The notes beneath the pieces were generated by a model. It did no database searches. It saw nothing but the letters and a program-made list of their open reading frames with translations, and was not told where the DNA came from. 7,735 nt of DNA from JBBRHH01 sp038222915 (GTDB lineage: Bacteria; Planctomycetota; Phycisphaerae; Tepidisphaerales; Tepidisphaeraceae), in assembly GCA_038222915.1 (NCBI GenBank), contig JBBRHH010000283.1, forward strand, positions 1-7,735. Reading direction: 5' to 3'. This document shows positions 1-5,649 of this stretch, one piece after another; the stretch's first letter is position 1, and each line of letters starts with the position of its first letter. Both the position numbers and the translations under genes were made by a program.

Positions 1-2
1 CC

Positions 3-1373
3 CCTGTCCCCGAAGCCTTCGCCGCCCTGGGCGTCCGCCCCTCCATCCTCCGCGCTCTCGCCGAGGCCAAGTTTGTCACCCCCTCCGACATCCAGGAACT
101 CCTCATCCCCCGCGCCCTTGCCGGCGTCGATATTCTCGGCCAGGCCCGCACCGGCACCGGGAAAACCGCCGCCTTCAGCATCCCCATCATCCAGATGTGC
201 GATCGCTCCGGGCCCACCCAGGCCATCATCCTCGTCCCCACCCGCGAACTCGCCGTCCAGGTCGACGAAGAATTCCGCCGCCTCGCCGAGTTCACCCCCA
301 TCCGCTCCATCCCCGTCTACGGCGGCCAGAAAATCATGGCCCAGGCCAAGTTCCTTAAGAACGAGCCCCAGGTGCTCGTCGGCACACCCGGCCGCGTCAT
401 TGATCTCCTCGACCGCCGCATGATTAACTTCAACAACATCCGCTTCGTCGTCCTCGATGAAGTCGACCGCATGCTCGACATCGGCTTCCGTGACGACATC
501 CGCAACATCCTCAGCCGCGTCAAAGGCGTGCGCCGCCAGGAAGAAAGTCCCAACGGCGAGCCCCAGGCCACCCGCTCCCACCAAACCATGTTCGTCTCCG
601 CCACCATCGATGCCGAGATCGAGCGCCTTGGCCGGCAGTACATGCATGAGCCGATCGAAAAGCTCATCGCCCCCGGCTCCGACGAAAAGCCCACCGTCGC
701 CAACGTCGAACAATTCTATTTCCCGGTCCAACCCTGGGACAAATACCGCCTGCTGCACATGCTCCTGCTGAAGGAAAATCCCGATCTCGCCATCGTCTTC
801 TGCAAGACCAAGCACGGCGCGCAGAAGCTCGCCAAGAAGCTCCACGCCGACGGCATCGAATGCCGCGAGATCCACGGCAATCTCGTCCAGTCCAAGCGAG
901 AGCGCGTCATGAAAGGCTTCCGGGGCGGCAAGTTCGACGTCCTCGTCGCGACCGATCTCGCCAGCCGCGGCATCGACGTCGCCGACATCAGCCACATCAT
1001 CAATTACGATATCCCCGAAGACCCGGAGGTCTATGTCCACCGCGTCGGCCGAACCGCCCGAATGGGCGCCGCCGGCAAGGCGTTCACCTTCGTCACCCGC
1101 GAACAGGGCGAGGAGCTCACCAAAGTCGAAGAGTTGATCAACATGCTCATCCTCCCAGCCACGCTGGAAGGCTTCGAGCAACGCCCCACGCCGGCCGATT
1201 GGACAACCGACAAGCCCGGATCAGATCGTGGTCAACAAGGAGGAGGTAGCAATGCAGCCCAGGCCGCCCCGCCAAAAGACGTCACCGCCAGCCATCCGGC
1301 TCCGGTCACCCTCATGCCCAGAACCATCGGCAGCAAACAACCGATCACCCGCCGCCACCGAAGGCGGCGCTAG
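3..1373 (+). CDS. DEAD-box ATP-dependent RNA helicase, 5' end outside window
   Basis: Superfamily 2 RNA helicase that unwinds RNA duplexes or remodels RNPs with ATP in the cytoplasm. The open frame runs from the window edge, so the start codon is upstream; 456 residues are visible. All core motifs are present, numbered from the first visible codon: an aromatic F6 and Q motif ending in Gln31; motif I ARTGTGKT (48-55); Ia PTREL (79-83); Ib TPGR (128-131); motif II DEVD (152-155); III SAT (199-201); IV IVFCKTK (264-270); V around ATDLASRGID (316-325); VI HRVGRTARMG (346-355). Motif II is unusual because Val replaces Ala of DEAD; the ATPase Asp and Glu are kept. After the helicase core there is a low-complexity Gly/Ala/Pro linker and a tail ending in RRHRRRR, probably for RNA binding. 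Codons end in C very strongly. The family is certain; the subfamily (RhlE/CshA-like or other) cannot be settled here. Confidence 0.95.
   Translation, partial: PVPEAFAALGVRPSILRALAEAKFVTPSDIQELLIPRALAGVDILGQARTGTGKTAAFSIPIIQMCDRSGPTQAIILVPTRELAVQVDEEFRRLAEFTPIRSIPVYGGQKIMAQAKFLKNEPQVLVGTPGRVIDLLDRRMINFNNIRFVVLDEVDRMLDIGFRDDIRNILSRVKGVRRQEESPNGEPQATRSHQTMFVSATIDAEIERLGRQYMHEPIEKLIAPGSDEKPTVANVEQFYFPVQPWDKYRLLHMLLLKENPDLAIVFCKTKHGAQKLAKKLHADGIECREIHGNLVQSKRERVMKGFRGGKFDVLVATDLASRGIDVADISHIINYDIPEDPEVYVHRVGRTARMGAAGKAFTFVTREQGEELTKVEELINMLILPATLEGFEQRPTPADWTTDKPGSDRGQQGGGSNAAQAAPPKDVTASHPAPVTLMPRTIGSKQPITRRHRRRR
1350..1369. repeat. GC-rich inverted repeat at the convergent gene ends
   Basis: Perfect 7-bp arms CGCCGCC / GGCGGCG with a 6-nt loop (ACCGAA on the + strand, TTCGGT on the minus strand). 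It sits in the last codons of the helicase gene and 5 nt past the stop of the minus-strand small gene at 1375. It could act as a hairpin terminator or 3' end stabiliser for the minus-strand unit. No clear T run follows on either strand, so terminator function is weakly supported, and the arms also encode Arg-rich residues of the helicase tail. Confidence 0.35.
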
Positions 1374-1374
1374 G

Positions 1375-1575
1375 TCACCAGGAGTCCCGCGCAGTCAATT
1401 CCCCGGGCTTCAAATCGCACCGAAGATCTGCCTCCGAAATGCCACGAATCAATTCGCGCAAAACGGCCTCCATGCGACCATAGCCGCACATTTTATGCCC
1501 ACATCGCTTGTACGCGTTAATCGAATCCTCGCGCTTATCGATGTCTTCCCTGCTAACTTCACCGGGATATTGCAT
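1375..1575 (-). CDS. small uncharacterised protein, 66 aa, three cysteines
   Basis: I do not recognise this protein. It starts MQYPGEVSRE and ends TARDSW. It has a mixed charged composition, no signal peptide and no membrane segment, with Cys25, Cys30 and Cys53; the first two form a C-x4-C pair (CGHKMC). The ATG at 1575 is preferred over a TTG at 1602 because GGAGG stands 9 nt upstream of it. It lies 57 bp downstream of the ACT-domain gene on the same strand, so cotranscription is likely, and ends one base away from the opposing helicase stop. The good ribosome binding site and soluble-protein composition argue that it is real; the overlapping + strand frame is Ser/Pro/Arg-rich and looks like a shadow. 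The C-x4-C pair could bind a metal, but there is no further evidence. Confidence 0.5.
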   Translation of the reverse strand: MQYPGEVSREDIDKREDSINAYKRCGHKMCGYGRMEAVLRELIRGISEADLRCDLKPGELTARDSW

Positions 1576-1631
1576 CGTTAGGGCCCTCCAACGACGGTAC
1601 AACTTCGAACCTGGCAGACGAACACAACTAC

Positions 1632-1658
1632 ATCATACCGTTACCAATTGGAAGTCAA
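1632..1658 (-). promoter_or_regulatory. possible internal promoter for the small minus-strand gene
   Basis: On the minus strand TTGACT (1658-1653) and TATGAT (1637-1632) are each 5/6 matches to the sigma-70 consensus, but the spacer is only 15 bp. The -10 overlaps the ACT gene's stop codon. Transcription from it would leave a leader of roughly 50 nt before the ATG at 1575. The short spacer makes this tentative. Confidence 0.25.
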
Positions 1659-2160
1659 TATTTAATTCGTCCGATAATAGAGACAATTTTTGTCGAACTT
1701 CTGCTACCGACGTCTTTCGAGGCACCGCCAGCACCATCTCCATCTCAAACATGGGCGCACCCGTATACGGCGCCGCCGTAAGCCGGGTCTCCAAACTTTC
1801 AATATTGACCGCCAAGCCCCGCAGCACACTTGCGAACCGATGCACGAGCCCCGGCTGGTCAATCGCCGTCGCCGTCAATCGATAGGGCAGTGCATCCACC
1901 AACTCCCGAGCCGCCGTCCCCGCAGGCCGAAGCTCGGCCTGCAACCCGCTGTGCTGCGACAGTTGCCAAAGCTCACTACGTATACGTGCTACAGTCTTCA
2001 CATCCCCTCCAAACAAGACCATCATCGCGAATTGACCCCGCAAATTCACCATCCGGCTGTCGGCGATGTTCCCACCACGTTCGAAAATAAACCGGGACAC
2101 CTCATCCACAAGCCCAGGCCGATCCGCACCTACCGCCGTTAGAATTGCATGCTCATCCAT
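1633..2160 (-). CDS. tandem ACT-domain regulatory protein, GcvR-like
   Basis: Predicted 175-aa cytoplasmic amino-acid-sensing protein made of two ACT domains (about residues 5-75 and 92-172), the architecture and length of the glycine cleavage system repressor GcvR (about 190 aa in E. coli). The first domain shows the ligand-loop signature DRPGLVDEVSRFI with GGNIADSRM, and the second shows DQPGLVHRFASVL, then NIESLETR and APYTGAPMFEMEM; all are typical of this family. GcvR works by binding the activator GcvA and responding to glycine. No GcvA or glycine-cleavage gene is in this window, so the ligand and target are unknown. The ATG at 2160 is chosen because homology begins directly after it; the longer open frame upstream lies inside the divergent acylase gene and is an antisense shadow. 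There is no clear Shine-Dalgarno, and a TATGAT box lies just 6 nt upstream. Confidence 0.85.
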   Translation of the reverse strand: MDEHAILTAVGADRPGLVDEVSRFIFERGGNIADSRMVNLRGQFAMMVLFGGDVKTVARIRSELWQLSQHSGLQAELRPAGTAARELVDALPYRLTATAIDQPGLVHRFASVLRGLAVNIESLETRLTAAPYTGAPMFEMEMVLAVPRKTSVAEVRQKLSLLSDELNIDFQLVTV

Positions 2161-2166
2161 GCCCAG

Positions 2167-2195
2167 ATCATAACGCACCGCACGCCACCTTTGAA
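2167..2195 (-). promoter_or_regulatory. putative promoter of the ACT-domain gene, possibly leaderless
   Basis: Minus strand: TTCAAA (2195-2190, 4/6 to -35), 17-bp spacer, TATGAT (2172-2167, 5/6 to -10). The expected transcription start, about 7 nt after the -10, falls on the A of the start codon at 2160. That fits the absence of a Shine-Dalgarno sequence. The boxes are seen in the sequence; promoter activity and leaderless initiation are inferred. Confidence 0.4.
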
Positions 2196-2218
2196 ACCGC
2201 CAAGCGCCGACGTACCCT
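2191..2218 (+). promoter_or_regulatory. putative divergent promoter of the acylase gene
   Basis: Plus strand: TTGAAA (2191-2196, 5/6 to -35), 16-bp spacer, TACCCT (2213-2218, a TAnnnT-type -10), then 8 nt to the ATG at 2227. The -35 box overlaps the -35 of the divergent ACT-gene promoter, so the two would compete for polymerase. The -10 is weak, and the gene has no Shine-Dalgarno sequence. Confidence 0.3.
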
Positions 2219-2226
2219 CCCTCACC

Positions 2227-4389
2227 ATGTCCGACCGTCCCATCACACTCCAAGGCCAAAGCGGCCCCATCACTATTCGCCGCGACCAGCACGGCATTCC
2301 GCACATCCAAGCCGAGGACATCGTCGACAGTCACATGGGCCTCGGCTATTGCCACGCCCGCGACCGCGGCCTGCAGATCCTTCTCGTCCGCACCCTGGCC
2401 CGTGGACGCGCGGCGGAAAAGCTTCAGGACACCGACGATCTCTTCCAACTCGACAAATTCTTCCGCCGCCTCAACCTGCCCCGCGGCGCGGCCCAAGACA
2501 TCGCCGGCCTTTCACCCATCGCCCGATCCAGCGTCGAGGCGTATTCGCAAGGCGTGAATCTTTACTTCAAAACACGCCGCATTCCGTGGGAGCTTCGCGT
2601 CCTCGGCTTCTCGATCAAGGACGATCCCTGGACGCCGGCCGACATGATCATCACCGGCAAGATCATCGGCTACGTCGGCATGGGCCAGTCCCAGGCCGAG
2701 CTTGAGAGATTCATCGTCGAATGCGTCCAGACCGGACTCCCGCGAGAAAAGCTGGATGAGCTTTTCCCAAACCAACTGAGCGGTATGGATGAGAGACTTG
2801 TTAAACAGATCAAGCTCCAGGAAACGATCATTCCAAGAGCGCTCTGGAGCGAGCCCGCCATCCCGCGCGCATCGGCCTCCAACAACTGGGTTTTGTCCGG
2901 TGCTAAAACCGCCTCCGGTAAACCCATGCTCTGCAACGATCCACATCTCGATATCGATCGGATTCCGCCGGTCTGGTATGAAGCAGCGTTAAGTTGGGGC
3001 AACGGTGGAAACTACGCCATCGGCGCGACCATGCCGGGATGTCCAAGCCTCATCCTGGGCCGAACCCGCCACATTGCCTGGGGCGTGACGTACGCGTTTA
3101 TGGACTGCGTGGACTCCTGGATTGAGGACTGTCGCGACGGCAAGCACCGCGTCGGTGACAACTATTGCGATTTCAACACGCGCACCGAGGTCATCCGCCG
3201 AAAGAAACATGAGCCTGTCACCATCACCTTCCACGAAAACCATCACGGAACCCTCGAAGGCGATCCGAACATTCCAGGCCTCTATCTCGCTACACGCTGG
3301 TCCTGCGGAGACGGTGCCGGCGCAGAATCAATGAACGCCATCTTCGACCTGCTCAGCGCCACAACTGTTGAGCAGGCGCTTCCAGTGCTGGGCCACATCA
3401 ACAACTCATCGTGGAGTTGGATTGCCGCGGATACCGACGGAAACATTGGCTTCCAAATGTCGGGCAAGATGCCACTCCGGCCCGACGGCATCAGCGGACT
3501 GATTCCTCTTCCCGGTTGGGATCCGGCCAACGATTGGCGAGGCTTCGCGCCCATCGAAGATCTCCCGCGTCAATTCAATCCTCCCGAAGGATTCATCGCC
3601 ACCGCAAACGATGATCTAAACCATCTGGGACGGCTCAAACCGATCAACTCCTGCATGGGCCCATATCGCGCGCGCCGCATCCGTGAAGTCCTGAGCCAGA
3701 CCAAACGCTTCACCGCTGACGACATGAAACAACTTCAGATGGATTTTCTGTCAGGCCAGGGGAAGCAGTTCATCGAACCACTCGGTCGTTCGGCGGGACG
3801 GCTCGCGGATTGGGATTTTGAGTGCCGCGCCGACTCAACGGGCGCTCGGTTGTTCGAATCGTTCTACCGTGCCTTGCTTGACGAGGTCTTCGGCGCAGAC
3901 CACGCGTTCGGAACAATGGCGTGGACGCACATTCTGAACGAGACGTCGGTGTTTATGAACTACTTCGGCAACTTCGACCGTATTCTCCTTTCCGAACGCT
4001 CCGCGTGGTTTGGAAGTCGATCTCGAAAGGAGATCTTCGCGGCCGCTGCAAAGAAAGTTGTGCATCTGGAGGCGCGGTCTTATGGCGATGATCGGCAGAT
4101 TTTTTTCCGGCATCTGCTGCTCGGAAAGAAATTGCCAGGAGTATTTGGATTTGATCGCGGCCCAATCACATTGCCCGGTTCGCGTTCGACAGTTCATCAG
4201 GGTCAGATTCATCGGGGTCCACGGCCCCACGCTGTTGCGCCGTCGATTCGTGTGATCGCGGATCTCGCGGTGCAGACGATTCAGACCAGCCTGCCTGGAG
4301 GCGTGAGCGATCGCCGGTTCAGCCGCTGGTACGCCGACGAAATCGGCGCATGGTTACGCGGCGAATACAAAACGGTCTCGCCGGAGTGA
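2227..4389 (+). CDS. penicillin acylase family Ntn-hydrolase
   Basis: A 720-aa member of the penicillin acylase (peptidase S45, PF01804) family. These amidases cut acyl groups from small amides such as beta-lactams, acyl-homoserine lactones or lipopeptides; the substrate here is unknown. The N-terminal part has RRDQHGIPHIQAED (about 18-31) and GLGYCHARDRGLQ. The autocleavage site is at Ser218 in ASNNW, followed by SGAKTASGKPMLCNDPHL; Ser218 would become the beta-chain N-terminal nucleophile. Asn461 (TAN, beta position about 244) matches the oxyanion Asn of penicillin G acylase. Other family signatures are GRTRHIAWGVT (278-288) and the C-terminal LPGGVSDRRFSRWYADE. The ATG at 2227 is chosen because an upstream in-frame ATG (2149) would overlap the divergent ACT gene and adds a non-conserved stretch. 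Unusually, neither start gives a signal peptide, although most characterised relatives are periplasmic or secreted. The gene ends 11 bp from the opposing receiver gene. Confidence 0.9.
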   Translation: MSDRPITLQGQSGPITIRRDQHGIPHIQAEDIVDSHMGLGYCHARDRGLQILLVRTLARGRAAEKLQDTDDLFQLDKFFRRLNLPRGAAQDIAGLSPIARSSVEAYSQGVNLYFKTRRIPWELRVLGFSIKDDPWTPADMIITGKIIGYVGMGQSQAELERFIVECVQTGLPREKLDELFPNQLSGMDERLVKQIKLQETIIPRALWSEPAIPRASASNNWVLSGAKTASGKPMLCNDPHLDIDRIPPVWYEAALSWGNGGNYAIGATMPGCPSLILGRTRHIAWGVTYAFMDCVDSWIEDCRDGKHRVGDNYCDFNTRTEVIRRKKHEPVTITFHENHHGTLEGDPNIPGLYLATRWSCGDGAGAESMNAIFDLLSATTVEQALPVLGHINNSSWSWIAADTDGNIGFQMSGKMPLRPDGISGLIPLPGWDPANDWRGFAPIEDLPRQFNPPEGFIATANDDLNHLGRLKPINSCMGPYRARRIREVLSQTKRFTADDMKQLQMDFLSGQGKQFIEPLGRSAGRLADWDFECRADSTGARLFESFYRALLDEVFGADHAFGTMAWTHILNETSVFMNYFGNFDRILLSERSAWFGSRSRKEIFAAAAKKVVHLEARSYGDDRQIFFRHLLLGKKLPGVFGFDRGPITLPGSRSTVHQGQIHRGPRPHAVAPSIRVIADLAVQTIQTSLPGGVSDRRFSRWYADEIGAWLRGEYKTVSPE

Positions 4390-4400
4390 GTTAATTTTCT

Positions 4401-4820
4401 TTACAGCGACGACGCGCCGATAGTGATCCTGCCGACCGGTGGGACTTTGGACTTTTCGACTTTCAGGCACCCCTTGATCCGTTCGTAGGTCTCGGACCAA
4501 TCCATCCCCTTTTGAATGAAATCGCACGCGCCCAGTTTCATCGCGGTTGCTCGCGCGGAGTCGTCGTTACTGCCCGAGTAGACCGCGAATCGTACATGGG
4601 CGAAGCGCGGCTCTGCTGCCAGCGCATCGAGCAGTTCGAATCCATTGACCTTCGGCATGGAAAGATCCAATAGCACCAGGTCGGGATCGTCCTCGCGCAT
4701 GTGCAACAGCGCACTTCCTGCCGATGACGCACAGGTCGCCTGATGGCCTTCAGTTTCCAACAGGCGTGCCAGCGTACGTGCGCCAGTCTCATCGTCGTCG
4801 ATGACCAAAAGTTTTGCCAT
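4401..4820 (-). CDS. stand-alone CheY-like response regulator receiver
   Basis: A 139-aa single receiver (REC) domain with no output domain. It would take phosphate from a histidine kinase and signal by protein contact. Visible catalytic set: acidic Asp8/Asp9 (LLVIDDD), phospho-acceptor Asp52 (VLLDLSMPKVNGFELL), switch Ser82 (YSGS) and Lys104 (FIQKG). About 20 residues follow the domain and show no known fold. The ATG at 4820 is preferred over an upstream GTG or TTG in frame because the beta-1 strand begins at once and GGGAG lies 6-7 nt upstream. It faces the acylase tail-to-tail and diverges from the bufferin-like operon across about 420 bp. No kinase is in the window, so the partner is unknown, and a link to the neighbouring metal-peptide operon is only positional. 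Confidence 0.9.
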   Translation of the reverse strand: MAKLLVIDDDETGARTLARLLETEGHQATCASSAGSALLHMREDDPDLVLLDLSMPKVNGFELLDALAAEPRFAHVRFAVYSGSNDDSARATAMKLGACDFIQKGMDWSETYERIKGCLKVEKSKVPPVGRITIGASSL

Positions 4821-5243
4821 GTCTCGCTCCCGTATTCCCACCGGTCATAAATGATCCGCCCTATGACAAGGGCACGGACGAGCAAATTTTACGCCAACTG
4901 ATCGAATTTACACGCGCAATAGCGCCCTATTTTTTTATCCCTTGACGCTCCTCCGCTATCCCCGGCATCGACTGATCGATCGCGTGCCATGAGTTGTGGG
5001 GTGGAATAGTTTTTTTCTATTTGCGGTTATCGTCCTTCGGCTAAACTAGCCCGCCATCCAGACGTCATACACGTGCTGTTTTGGCCGGTGTCATCCCGAC
5101 AAGACTCGCCGCGGGCGATGGAGGTGCTATGGCATAGACTGTGCGAAAATTGGGATCGTCCCGGTTTCACATAATGGGTTTCAATTGAACAGAGCATTTA
5201 AGTCACCTTGCTTATTTATAAGCAATATGAAAAGGACCAGAAA
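4821..5243. other. intergenic region between divergent receiver gene and metal-peptide operon
   Basis: About 420 bp without a convincing gene. It is more AT-rich than its surroundings in places, with T runs at about 4930-4936 and 5010-5016. Toward the operon, CATAAT (5170-5175) is a 5/6 match to a -10 box, but the only -35-like hexamer, TTGGGA at 5150, gives a 14-bp spacer. The palindrome TTCAATTGAA lies at 5180-5189 and an 18-bp inverted repeat at 5208-5225. TAAACT at 5042-5047 is a second weak -10 candidate. No obvious ECF-type promoter pair, riboswitch or RNA gene was recognised, and I could not assign a promoter for the receiver gene. Confidence 0.5.
5208..5225. repeat. AT-rich 7-4-7 inverted repeat before the precursor gene
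   Basis: TTGCTTA-TTTA-TAAGCAA has perfect 7-bp arms around a 4-nt centre. It ends 18 nt before the precursor ATG and just upstream of its AAGGA ribosome binding site. It could be an operator for a dimeric repressor, with AT-rich symmetry like many Fur-family or similar metalloregulator sites, or a weak 5' leader hairpin. It does not match a specific regulator box that I recognise. Confidence 0.45.
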
Positions 5244-5561
5244 ATGAAGTCAAACACGAAATTAATGTTGGCGGCGGCTGCTATGACCGGTCTTCTTGCG
5301 GGTTCGGCCCGTCTGGCATCGGCTGCGGTTCCCACTCCGGCGAGCGGCACAAGCGTCAAGGCCTCATCCGTCGAGAAAGTGGCGGGCGTGAAGGCGATCA
5401 CCCTCGCGGACGATGCCGGCAAGCACGACTGTAAAGGCAAGAATGCCTGCAAGGGCCAGGGCGGCTGCAAGAGCGGCGACAACGAGTGCAAGGGCAAGAA
5501 TTCCTGCAAAGGCAAAGGCGGCTGCAACACCAACAAGCCGGCCGACGCTCCGAAGTTCTAA
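5244..5561 (+). CDS. bufA: bufferin-like Cys-rich RiPP precursor (metallophore)
   Basis: A 105-aa exported precursor of the bufferin type, peptides that are post-translationally modified at Cys by an MNIO enzyme and sequester copper in the periplasm. A Sec signal peptide is visible: MKSNTK, a hydrophobic core at about 7-22, and cleavage probably after Ala27 (LASA). A spacer (28-62) carrying no Cys leads to the core, where Cys63, 69, 75, 82, 88 and 94 are spaced 6-6-7-6-6 in CKGKNAC/KGQGGC and CKGKNSC/KGKGGC units. The core is rich in Lys and Gly. Size, signal peptide and CKGKNxCKG motifs resemble BufA2-type bufferins. The ATG at 5244 is supported by AAGGA 7 nt upstream. The next two genes encode the modifying enzyme and its partner, which strongly supports the role. 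Without that context a metallothionein-like metal-binding protein would be the alternative. Bound metal and actual modification are inferred. Confidence 0.85.
   Translation: MKSNTKLMLAAAAMTGLLAGSARLASAAVPTPASGTSVKASSVEKVAGVKAITLADDAGKHDCKGKNACKGQGGCKSGDNECKGKNSCKGKGGCNTNKPADAPKF
5430..5525 (+). repeat. tandem duplicated three-Cys module inside the precursor gene
   Basis: Two copies of a C-x5-C-x5-C unit, 5430-5468 and 5487-5525, separated by an 18-nt linker encoding KSGDNE. By hand alignment the 39-nt units match at 33 positions and the 13-residue units at 11. Four of the six differences are synonymous (TGT/TGC, AAA/AAG and reverse, plus one base of a two-base change), so the protein motif looks selectively kept after duplication. 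Confidence 0.8.
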
Positions 5562-5584
5562 TCCTTTAATTCTTCTTCGGCCCG

Positions 5585-5614
5585 TCGGGAGCCCGGATCA
5601 ATCCGGGCTCCCGA
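5585..5614 (+). terminator. strong hairpin between precursor and enzyme genes
   Basis: Perfect 13-bp stem TCGGGAGCCCGGA / TCCGGGCTCCCGA with a TCAA loop, beginning 24 nt after the precursor stop and ending 35 nt before the enzyme ATG. It is followed by GCGGCCGTTTCC rather than a pure T run. It therefore looks like a partial terminator or a 3' mRNA stabiliser that would leave much more precursor than enzyme message, a common need in RiPP operons. Full termination would require a separate promoter for the enzyme genes, and none is evident in the 35 bp that remain. Confidence 0.6.
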
Positions 5615-5649
5615 GCGGCCGTTTCCGTGACCACTCATTGGTCAGCGGC

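Noticed and set aside
1252..1581. Plus-strand frame starting MQPRPPRQ, preceded by a near-perfect AAGGAGGAGGT.
   Set aside because: The Shine-Dalgarno-like run comes from consecutive Gly codons in the helicase linker. The product is Ser/Pro/Arg-rich without a domain, and the opposite-strand 66-codon gene fits better.
2149..2226. Upstream ATG for the acylase, 26 residues longer.
   Set aside because: It would overlap the divergent ACT gene start and adds a non-conserved, non-signal stretch.
2161..2496. N-terminal extension of the ACT-domain gene to 287 aa.
   Set aside because: The extension is antisense to the conserved acylase N-terminal region and lacks ACT homology; the homologous part begins exactly at the ATG at 2160.
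5003..5034. GGAATA followed by CGTC as an ECF-sigma promoter for the operon.
   Set aside because: The gap is about 22 bp, longer than the usual 16-17 bp, and the -35 lacks the AAC core.
5120..5137. GGAGGTG followed by ATG GCA TAG, a two-codon ORF upstream of the operon.
   Set aside because: It is too short to support as a gene; a chance match unless conserved.
5208..5243. TTG start adding 12 residues to the precursor.
   Set aside because: It would put charged residues before the signal peptide, whereas the ATG at 5244 has AAGGA 7 nt upstream.
5244..5561. Simple metallothionein instead of a RiPP precursor.
   Set aside because: The Sec signal peptide and the adjacent MNIO and DUF2063 genes point to a bufferin-type peptide; metallothioneins are usually cytoplasmic and have no such partners.
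5413..5649. Upstream extension of the MNIO frame through the precursor gene.
   Set aside because: It is an Ala/Arg-rich shadow of the Cys-rich precursor in another frame, and it crosses the hairpin.
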